From Elusimicrobiales bacterium (lineage in GTDB: Bacteria; Elusimicrobiota; Elusimicrobia; Elusimicrobiales; UBA9959), in the NCBI GenBank assembly GCA_026419335.1, contig JANZZP010000045.1, positions 1-21,709 of the forward strand: 21,709 nucleotides of DNA, read 5' to 3'. Below are positions 16,593 through 21,709 of the stretch, piece by piece. Position 1 is the first letter of the stretch. Each line of letters starts with the position of its first letter. The position numbers and the translations under genes were made by a program. A model generated the notes under the pieces. It did not search any database. It saw only the letters and a list, made by a program, of their open reading frames with translations, and had not been told where the DNA came from.

Positions 16593-17798
16593 TTAAATAA
16601 AATTAAAAAGTTTCCTTCCAATTTCATCAATATCCATAAATCCTCTAAAATTTTCAGCTCCATTCCAATAAGAAAAAATACCAACATAACTTGCTTCATG
16701 TTCATTTGTAGACCACTTTATATTACAAAATACATTAAAAGGTTCAAGCAAACTTATGCGTTTGTTTTTTATATCATCAAAATCTCTAAATGATATAAAT
16801 ATTCCAAAATTGTTAAAATATTTCTGTTTAAACAAATCATAATCTTCCACTTTTTCAGTTTCTTTACTGAAAACAAAAGCAGAAGATTTTGCATTTTTTA
16901 TTGGTTCTATATTTAATACCTCATTTGCATCTCTGCCTAAAGAAAGCCCACCATTTGAATGATCTGATAACATTACAAACAAACTATCTCTATTTTTTGA
17001 AACATAGTTAAAGATAACTTTCATAACCTCTTTTAATTCTTTCATTTCATAAGCAAGACAAACTATGTCATTATCGTGTTCGCAATGATCTATTCTGCCA
17101 GATTCTACTATCATCAAAAAACCTTTTTTATTTTTAGAAAGAAATCTCAAAGAAAAATCAACTAAATAAGATAACGATGGTTCAGAATCCTTTCTATCAA
17201 TCTCATAACTCATATGAGAATCTGAAAAAATACCAATAATTTTATTGACATTTATATCAATATCTTCTTTTTTTCTTACTATTTCATATCCATTTTTAAA
17301 AAGTTCTTCTTCTACTAAATTAATATATTTCCACCCACCACCTATAAAAAGATCAAAATTAGATTTTGGAATAAAATGAGCAATTTCATTTTCCATCTCT
17401 CTGTCAATATGATTTGCATAAAATACTGCAGGAGTAGCATGAGTAATTCGGGTATTTGTAATTATACCAACAGATTTTCTATTTTTCTTAGCTCTATAAG
17501 CTATACTTTCAAGTCTATTACCTTTCTCATCTATACAAATTCTTCCATTTAATGTTTTTTTTCCACATGCTATAGCAGTACCAGCAGCTGCAGAATCAGT
17601 AATATAATACTTAGAGTTAACTGGGTACGGTTTTACAATACCAAAATCTGAAAAATTTTTGAATTCTTCCATATTCCATAAAAGATCACCAAAACTCATT
17701 GAATTTATGCCCATACCGTCTGCTATTAGAATTATAATATCTTTTGGTTTGGAAAATAAATCTGTGCAAAAAATAAATAGTATTAAAATATATCTCAT
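16593..17798 (-). CDS. Exported alkaline phosphatase (PhoA family)
   Basis: 401 residues with a short signal peptide (MRYILILFIFCTDLFS). Alkaline phosphatases are periplasmic or surface metalloenzymes that release phosphate from many monoesters. Seen: metal ligand Asp27 in ADGMG; nucleophile Ser69 in TDSAAAGTA; THATPA at 119-124; Glu232, Asp237 and His241 in VESGRIDHCEHDN; Asp279-His280 in LSDHSNGG, where many relatives have TADHETGG; and the last His in NEHEASYV, followed by GAENFRGFMD. The catalytic set is complete, so it is probably active. AAGGAGG lies just before the ATG. It is the last gene of the minus-strand run after the phospholipase-like gene and the 50-codon gene, which suggests joint use in phosphate recovery. 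No pho-box-like repeats were recognised. Confidence 0.92.
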   Translation of the reverse strand: MRYILILFIFCTDLFSKPKDIIILIADGMGINSMSFGDLLWNMEEFKNFSDFGIVKPYPVNSKYYITDSAAAGTAIACGKKTLNGRICIDEKGNRLESIAYRAKKNRKSVGIITNTRITHATPAVFYANHIDREMENEIAHFIPKSNFDLFIGGGWKYINLVEEELFKNGYEIVRKKEDIDINVNKIIGIFSDSHMSYEIDRKDSEPSLSYLVDFSLRFLSKNKKGFLMIVESGRIDHCEHDNDIVCLAYEMKELKEVMKVIFNYVSKNRDSLFVMLSDHSNGGLSLGRDANEVLNIEPIKNAKSSAFVFSKETEKVEDYDLFKQKYFNNFGIFISFRDFDDIKNKRISLLEPFNVFCNIKWSTNEHEASYVGIFSYWNGAENFRGFMDIDEIGRKLFNFI

Positions 17799-17810
17799 TA
17801 AACCTCCTTT

Positions 17811-17963
17811 TTAAATATCACTAAAATAATAATAAAAGTTTAAATTAGAAAAATTTTTAAACAATTTAAATTCAGATAAAAATCTTCTCTTTTTGTATAA
17901 TTTAATATAATTCTTTGAATTAGTTTTAAGCAATAAAACTATTTTAAACTGATCATTTTTCAT
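17811..17963 (-). CDS. Small basic 50-residue protein, unknown
   Basis: A 50-codon frame fills what would otherwise be a 160-base gap between the phospholipase-like and alkaline phosphatase genes. Its ATG overlaps the upstream TGA as ATGA (17960-17963), and a good ribosome site, AAGGAG (plus-strand 17972-17977), sits 8 bases before it inside the upstream gene. Its TAA ends 12 bases before the phosphatase ATG, just ahead of that gene's AAGGAGG. The peptide starts MKNDQFKIVLLLK and ends NFYYYFSDI. It has 9 Lys and 2 Arg against 3 acidic residues and is rich in Phe, Asn and Tyr, with no signal peptide or known motif. The overlap and site spacing argue for real translation; chance is possible because such A+T-rich DNA reads open easily. 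Confidence 0.55.
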   Translation of the reverse strand: MKNDQFKIVLLLKTNSKNYIKLYKKRRFLSEFKLFKNFSNLNFYYYFSDI

Positions 17964-18799
17964 GTTTCAAACTCCTTATTAACATCATTATAAAAAAACT
18001 CAATAAAAGAAAAAGTATAAGATATAGCTAACTTTATCAAGTTTTTACTTATAAAATCTATACTTTCCTTATTCAAGGGATAATTCAAACCATCTTTATA
18101 ATAATCAATCCTTCCTTTATTGTTGTAATAAAAATTACCATCTTTGTGATAACCATCTTCAAAATCATTAGGGAATCTTTTTGTTTCAAGAGAAAGATTT
18201 ATAAAATAATCATCAAAGTTATCAAACTTATATTTTTTTATACCATCTAAATATTCATCTTTTACTACAAGCTCTTTATGAAATTTTTCATAATTATCGT
18301 CCAAGGGCCAAAAAGGATGAGGAGTATAATGAACATGAGCAGGAACGGATAAATCAGTAAGTATATGCAAAACTCTACCGAGATAATAATAAGATTTTCT
18401 TTTATCAATTTTATAATATTTAACAACAAATTTATTATAAATATATCTTGCTCTATTTAAAGCATTTGATTTGCCATAAGGTGGGTTACATCTATTCCAA
18501 AAAGATATATAGTCTGGATTGTAAGGATCATAAAAATGTTCAACAGAAGATACAGGTTTACAAGTATATAATTCACCAAAGAAATCATTAACACTATCCT
18601 CAGAGTAATCTTCTCCATTATAAATTCCAGCACCCATAATTATAAAATTTTTATAAAGATCAATCTCTTTCTTAATACTTTCATCAATAAAATTAAATGA
18701 CTTTAAAATCAAATCTGCATGAGCCTTGAGAGAAAAACGAGTTTGAGAATATAAACATACATTCAAAAATACTGTAGTAAATAGTATCATAACTTTCAT
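17960..18799 (-). CDS. Exported zinc-dependent phospholipase C-like protein
   Basis: 279 residues; signal peptide about 1-18 (MKVMILFTTVFLNVCLYS). Phospholipases C of this all-helical fold bind three zinc ions and cleave phospholipid headgroups; S1/P1 nucleases share the fold. Likely ligands by spacing to the Bacillus cereus enzyme: His27 (LKAHADL), Asp64, His88 (VEHFYDP), His145-x3-Asp149-x5-His155 (HILTDLSVPAH), and Glu171 in DDNYEKF. The family His four residues before that Glu is Asp167 here, by my alignment. The N-terminal Trp that supplies zinc ligands in B. cereus is not evident. Cys80 and Cys104 probably form a disulfide. The same domain is embedded in the giant protease at 8503. No clear ribosome site precedes the ATG. 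It overlaps the 50-codon gene by 4 bases and leads to the alkaline phosphatase. Activity is inferred; the exact substrate is unknown. Confidence 0.82.
   Translation of the reverse strand: MKVMILFTTVFLNVCLYSQTRFSLKAHADLILKSFNFIDESIKKEIDLYKNFIIMGAGIYNGEDYSEDSVNDFFGELYTCKPVSSVEHFYDPYNPDYISFWNRCNPPYGKSNALNRARYIYNKFVVKYYKIDKRKSYYYLGRVLHILTDLSVPAHVHYTPHPFWPLDDNYEKFHKELVVKDEYLDGIKKYKFDNFDDYFINLSLETKRFPNDFEDGYHKDGNFYYNNKGRIDYYKDGLNYPLNKESIDFISKNLIKLAISYTFSFIEFFYNDVNKEFET
17972..17977 (-). promoter_or_regulatory. Internal ribosome binding site for the 50-codon gene
   Basis: Minus-strand AAGGAG near the 3' end of the phospholipase-like coding region, 8 bases upstream of the ATG at 17963. Position and match to the anti-Shine-Dalgarno are as good as for the annotated genes here, and it has no other gene to serve. 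It is the main evidence that the 50-codon frame is translated. Confidence 0.6.
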
Positions 18800-18893
18800 A
18801 ACTACATTTTGGTAAACTAATGTAAAGATAAATAAAAATAAAGGTAAAAAATTCGTAAAATTTTTAACTAAATTCTAAAGTAACAAAAAATTT

Positions 18894-18899
18894 TATAAT
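18894..18899 (+). promoter_or_regulatory. -10 element placed for a leaderless transcript
   Basis: A perfect TATAAT ends 6 bases before the ATG at 18906, the same geometry as at coaD, and again there is no Shine-Dalgarno sequence. It lies in the 106-base divergent gap to the phospholipase-like gene. The -35 position is not convincing. Confidence 0.35.
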
Positions 18900-18905
18900 A
18901 AATAA

Positions 18906-19625
18906 ATGTATCTGTTGTTAATTTTTTTTTGTTTAGCTTATGGAAATCAATTAAACATAGAGTTAGGTACTGGATTAATATATTCATCCTCAATATATAA
19001 ATCAAAACAGGATAGAAAAATTTTTATTCCATTTATCAAAGCATCATATTCAAAGTTGTCCTTATACGGAACTGAAGTTTCATACGAAATTTTCAATACC
19101 AATAAAACATTATTTACAACATCTTTAAAATGGGAACCCAGTGGTTTTGATCCTGATGATGGATGGTATTTAAAAGGAATGAAAAAAAGAAAAGATGAAA
19201 TAAATATAAGAGGAATTATCTCTTACAGAATACCATTAATAAGGTTATCATTTGAAAACTCATATAATTTAACAAGTTCAAAAAAATATTATTCATTTTC
19301 ATTTTCGATATCATCAAGAATACCTATAAATAAAACAACAAACGTTATTCCTTCAATAAAAGTAGAGTATGAAAATAAGAATAAAGCAAACTACAAATAT
19401 GGTGTTTTTTACTATGAGGAAACACAGGAAAGAAAACAATATTCTCCTAATGATACAATAATAAAATCATTAAATCTAAACTTAACAAAAAGATATGAAA
19501 AATTTGCAGTTATAATATTAAACTCTTTTAAGATTTTGTCAAAAGATGTAGAAAAAAGTCCCATAATATCACGAAAATTACAATTCACTACTATAATTGG
19601 GATTATTCTAAAAGAATTAAAATAA
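18906..19625 (+). CDS. Divergent MipA/OmpV-like outer-membrane protein
   Basis: 239 residues, typical for MipA/OmpV barrels (about 230-280). A short signal peptide (MYLLLIFFCLAYG) is followed by a run of amphipathic beta strands. MipA-like features: GTGLIYSSSIYKSKQDRKI then IPFIKASY near the N-terminus, LKGMKKRKDEINIRGIIS in the middle, and NYKYGVFYYEETQERKQYSP, which matches the family's YYGV-x-EA-x-Y-x-P segment near the C-terminus. It ends GIILKELK rather than in an aromatic residue, so barrel insertion would not use the usual terminal Phe. MipA of Escherichia coli scaffolds murein hydrolase and synthase; other members are porin-like and the role here is unknown. It converges on gatB, leaving 6 bases between the stops. 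Confidence 0.62.
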   Translation: MYLLLIFFCLAYGNQLNIELGTGLIYSSSIYKSKQDRKIFIPFIKASYSKLSLYGTEVSYEIFNTNKTLFTTSLKWEPSGFDPDDGWYLKGMKKRKDEINIRGIISYRIPLIRLSFENSYNLTSSKKYYSFSFSISSRIPINKTTNVIPSIKVEYENKNKANYKYGVFYYEETQERKQYSPNDTIIKSLNLNLTKRYEKFAVIILNSFKILSKDVEKSPIISRKLQFTTIIGIILKELK

Positions 19626-19631
19626 ATAAAA

Positions 19632-21068
19632 TTATATCTTTTTAATTATCTCAATTATAATCTTGGGATCAGCTTTTCCACCAGATTTTTTCATAACATA
19701 GCCAACTATAGGACCACTTGCTTTTTCGTTTCCTTGCTTAAAATCATCAAAAGCTTTAGGATGTGAAGAGATTGCTTCTTTAACCCATTTCTCTATCTCA
19801 GAAAAATCACTTATCTGCCTTAAATTAAGCTCATCAACCAAAATATTAGGCTCTTTTGATGTTTTTATAGCCTCCTCAAAAAGTTTTTTTGCTCCAAAAC
19901 TTGAAATGTCGTTTTTAGAGAGCAATAAAGCAATCTGACTAACTATCTGCGGTTTTATATATAAAGATATTTCCTCTTCAGCTATGTTTTTTTCATTGAT
20001 ATATGCAAGAACTTGAGTATTTATTATATTTAATGCATTTTTAATTGCTTTCTCATCATGACAAATTTTAATAACTTCTTCAAAATAATTATAAAGAGAC
20101 TTTGATGAAGTAACATTTTCAAGTTCATCTTCTTTTATATTGTATTTCAAGGAAATTTCTTTTTTTAACTGCAGTGGCAAAGTTTTTATAATAGACTTTG
20201 ATTTTTCAACTATATCATCAGATACAACTATACTTACAAGATCTGGTTCTGGAAAGTATCTATAATCTTGAGTTGTTTCTTTGATTCTCATAGTAATTGT
20301 CTTAGATGAGTTACTATCCCAAAGCCTTGTTTCATGTTCAACAACACCTCCATTCTTAACAATATCAATTTGTCTTGATATCTCATAGTTTAATGCATCT
20401 TTTACTGCTTTAAATGAATTTAAATTTTTTATCTCAACCTTTGTTCCAAAACTTTGACAACCTTTTGGCCTTATAGAAACATTCACATCACATCTAAGTT
20501 CCCCCTTCTCCATATCACAGTTTGAAACATCAATCCATCTAAGAATTTTTTTCAATTCAACTAAGTATTTATATGCTTCATCAGGAGTTGAAATATCAGG
20601 ATAGCTAACTATCTCAATTAAAGGAACTCCACATCTATTGAAATCTACTAAAGTATAATCAAGCTTTGTGCTACCTATAGCATGTAGAGATTTTCCTGCA
20701 TCTTCTTCAATATGAACTCTCTTTATTCTTATTTTTTTAAATCCTAAATCTATATATCCTTCTTCGCAAAGCGGAAGTTCATATTGAGATATCTGATATC
20801 CCTTTGGTAGATCTGGATAAAAATAGTTTTTCCTAGCAAAAAATGAAAAAGTATTTATCTTCATATTAAGAGCTGAACCAACCATTACAGCAAGCTCTAT
20901 AGCTTTTCTATTTGGAACAGGTAATGCTCCTGGATGTCCAACACAAACAGGACATATTGAAGAATTTGCTTGAGAATTTGTATCTACAACACTACAGGAA
21001 CAAAACATTTTGGTTTTTGTTTTAAGTTGAACATGAATTTCTAAACCTATAACTGATTCAAACTCCAT
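19632..21068 (-). CDS. gatB: Asp-tRNA(Asn)/Glu-tRNA(Gln) amidotransferase subunit B
   Basis: 478 residues, the usual size. GatB binds the misacylated tRNA and activates its side-chain carboxyl with ATP; GatA supplies ammonia and GatC bridges them, so Gln-tRNA and/or Asn-tRNA are made indirectly. Seen: VIGLEIHVQL; zinc-type cysteines in FCSCS and ICPVCVGHPG; NYFYPDLPKGYQISQYE; HIEEDAGKS; DFNRCGVPLIEIVS; RCDVNVSIRP; EIKNLNSFKAV; DYRYFPEPDL; and the C-terminal YqeY-like tail with SSHPKAFDDFKQGNEKASGP then GYVMKKSGGKADP. The ATG at 21068 is preferred over the in-frame TTG at 21071 because GGAGG (plus-strand 21075-21079) is 6 bases upstream. It follows the Nudix gene by 18 bases in a gatA-Nudix-gatB run. 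No gatC lies in the window. Confidence 0.97.
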   Translation of the reverse strand: MEFESVIGLEIHVQLKTKTKMFCSCSVVDTNSQANSSICPVCVGHPGALPVPNRKAIELAVMVGSALNMKINTFSFFARKNYFYPDLPKGYQISQYELPLCEEGYIDLGFKKIRIKRVHIEEDAGKSLHAIGSTKLDYTLVDFNRCGVPLIEIVSYPDISTPDEAYKYLVELKKILRWIDVSNCDMEKGELRCDVNVSIRPKGCQSFGTKVEIKNLNSFKAVKDALNYEISRQIDIVKNGGVVEHETRLWDSNSSKTITMRIKETTQDYRYFPEPDLVSIVVSDDIVEKSKSIIKTLPLQLKKEISLKYNIKEDELENVTSSKSLYNYFEEVIKICHDEKAIKNALNIINTQVLAYINEKNIAEEEISLYIKPQIVSQIALLLSKNDISSFGAKKLFEEAIKTSKEPNILVDELNLRQISDFSEIEKWVKEAISSHPKAFDDFKQGNEKASGPIVGYVMKKSGGKADPKIIIEIIKKI

Positions 21069-21086
21069 CAAATACCTCCATTAAAA

Positions 21087-21506
21087 CTATTTTTTTAACA
21101 TCTCAATCAACATATCTACCATCTTCTTATCAGATTCATATACAAGCATTTCTTTTGCTTTTCTTATATCAACCCATCTAACCTCTTCAATTTCGTTAGG
21201 AGTTTCAATTTTTTTCGTATCTTCTATAGGTTTCATAAGATACCAATAAACAGTCTTTAAAACTTTCTTATTTTCCCGACTAAATATATAATTATTTACA
21301 AAAAACTCTTTATCACTTTCTGTTATACATTTAACCCCTGTTTCTTCTAAAACTTCTCTTAAAGCTGTTTGAAGAGGAGTTTCATTTTTTTCAATATGTC
21401 CCTTTGGAAAAGTCCAAACTTTTGTTTTTGATATTGTATTCATAAGAATTAAAAGAACCTTACCATCTTTAACTACAACACCACCAGCTGAAACCTCTTT
21501 ATCCAC
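21087..21506 (-). CDS. Nudix hydrolase (MutT-like), GTG start
   Basis: 139 residues from a GTG at 21506. Nudix enzymes hydrolyse nucleoside diphosphates linked to another group; the substrate is unknown. The Nudix box is complete: Gly of GHIEKNE, then TPLQTA, then [10 protein letters not shown], matching GX5EX7REUXEEXGU. Before it are [17 protein letters not shown] and VWTFPKG, and after it YWYLMKP and EEVRWVD, a layout like small diadenosine-polyphosphate or MutT-type members. Start choice: an upstream ATG at 21626 in the same frame would give 179 residues, but those extra 40 codons overlap the gatA 3' end in another frame, whereas AGGAGG at plus-strand 21511-21516 stands 4 bases before the GTG. 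The GTG overlaps the gatA stop by 8 bases, indicating coupling. It sits between gatA and gatB, an unusual place. Confidence 0.9.
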   Translation of the reverse strand: MDKEVSAGGVVVKDGKVLLILMNTISKTKVWTFPKGHIEKNETPLQTALREVLEETGVKCITESDKEFFVNNYIFSRENKKVLKTVYWYLMKPIEDTKKIETPNEIEEVRWVDIRKAKEMLVYESDKKMVDMLIEMLKK

Positions 21507-21708
21507 AAACCCTCCTAGAAATCTCGAACAACCAATCCTCACAAAAACGATTAGCGATAAACTGAATAGAATATCTAAAACCATCAAAACTTTTTCCATA
21601 TGGAGCAGACAAAGCACATATACCACATAAATTCACAGGCACAGTAAATATATCATTAAGATACATTTTCAATGGATCGTCAATTTTTTCTCCTATTTTA
21701 AAAGGTTT
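21499..21708 (-). CDS. gatA: Glu-tRNA(Gln) amidotransferase subunit A, C-terminal 69 residues
   Basis: The minus strand from 21708 reads open as [16 protein letters not shown], then [20 protein letters not shown], then [19 protein letters not shown], and stops at 21499-21501. This is the C-terminal end of an amidase-signature GatA: the DPL-x-MYL-x-DIFTVP-x-NL-x-G block, the small-residue SAP turn and the GLQ-like [10 protein letters not shown]. GatA is the glutaminase that feeds ammonia to GatB. The catalytic Lys-Ser-Ser lie upstream, outside the window. The rest of the gene, and perhaps gatC, should lie beyond the right edge. The stop overlaps the GTG of the Nudix gene. Confidence 0.88.
   Translation of the reverse strand, partial: KPFKIGEKIDDPLKMYLNDIFTVPVNLCGICALSAPYGKSFDGFRYSIQFIANRFCEDWLFEISRRVCG
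21511..21516 (-). promoter_or_regulatory. Ribosome binding site fixing the Nudix GTG start
   Basis: Minus-strand AGGAGG inside the last codons of gatA, 4 bases before GTG at 21506. It decides the Nudix start and implies that gatA, the Nudix gene and gatB are read from one message. Confidence 0.7.
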
Positions 21709-21709
21709 T

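Noticed and set aside
16581..16594. 14-base palindrome AAAATTTAAATTTT between convergent coaD and alkaline phosphatase as a shared terminator
   Set aside because: It has no G-C pairs and no loop, so a stable RNA hairpin is not expected; palindromic A/T runs are common here.
18803..18824. TACATT-N10-AATGTA inverted repeat in the divergent gap as an operator
   Set aside because: Only six bases per arm in A+T-rich DNA; a weak TTTACC-18-TACATT promoter for the minus-strand gene overlaps it, but neither is convincing alone.
21507..21626. 40-residue hydrophobic N-terminal extension of the Nudix protein
   Set aside because: This stretch codes for the end of gatA in another frame, and the GTG at 21506 has a proper AGGAGG.
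1..21709. tRNA or rRNA genes, CRISPR arrays, insertion sequences
   Set aside because: Scanning the gaps showed no T-loop-like GGTTCRA blocks, no regularly spaced repeats and no transposase-like proteins.

Overview
The window is a strongly A+T-rich stretch of a bacterial chromosome (standard code, dense genes, strong AGGAGG-type ribosome sites). It comes from a diderm bacterium: it encodes two probable outer-membrane barrels, a broken PorV-family outer-membrane gene, and a very large secreted protease that ends in a FlgD/T9SS-like C-terminal module. That combination, with low GC, is common in Elusimicrobiota and related uncultured lineages. The lineage is an inference and cannot be settled from this sequence.

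Layout. (1) 2-2828, plus strand: the 3' two-thirds of a transketolase, a UV damage endonuclease that starts on the base after the transketolase stop, and a nitroreductase. (2) 2958-13953, plus strand: a good promoter (TTGATT-17-TATAAT) precedes four closely spaced genes for exported proteins: a beta-barrel, a small periplasmic Ig/NTF2-like protein, an 871-residue coiled-coil protein that also ends in an NTF2-like domain, and an 1816-residue subtilisin-like protease with an embedded zinc phospholipase C-like domain, eight Ig-like modules and a FlgD-like tail. (3) 13977-14827: a PorV/UPF0164-family gene broken by at least four frameshifts. (4) 14866-16589, plus strand: a secreted agmatine/peptidyl-arginine deiminase-family enzyme, then coaD. 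(5) 16593-18799, minus strand: an apparent operon of an exported zinc phospholipase C-like protein, an overlapping 50-codon gene with its own ribosome site, and an alkaline phosphatase. (6) 18906-19625, plus strand: a divergent MipA/OmpV-like protein. (7) 19632-21708, minus strand: the end of gatA, a Nudix hydrolase that starts at GTG inside the end of gatA, and gatB.

How the genes may work together. Region 2 looks like an envelope or cell-surface degradation module. Region 5 pairs a putative phospholipase C with an alkaline phosphatase, which would suit release of phosphate from phospholipid headgroups. The phospholipase-like domain occurs twice in the window, once alone and once inside the giant protease, with conserved metal-ligand spacing and a conserved cysteine pair. 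The most unusual items are the protease-phospholipase chimera and its operon, the 50-residue gene, and the degraded PorV-like gene between a FlgD-tailed protease and a secreted arginine-deiminase-family enzyme. No tRNA, rRNA, CRISPR array or insertion sequence was recognised.
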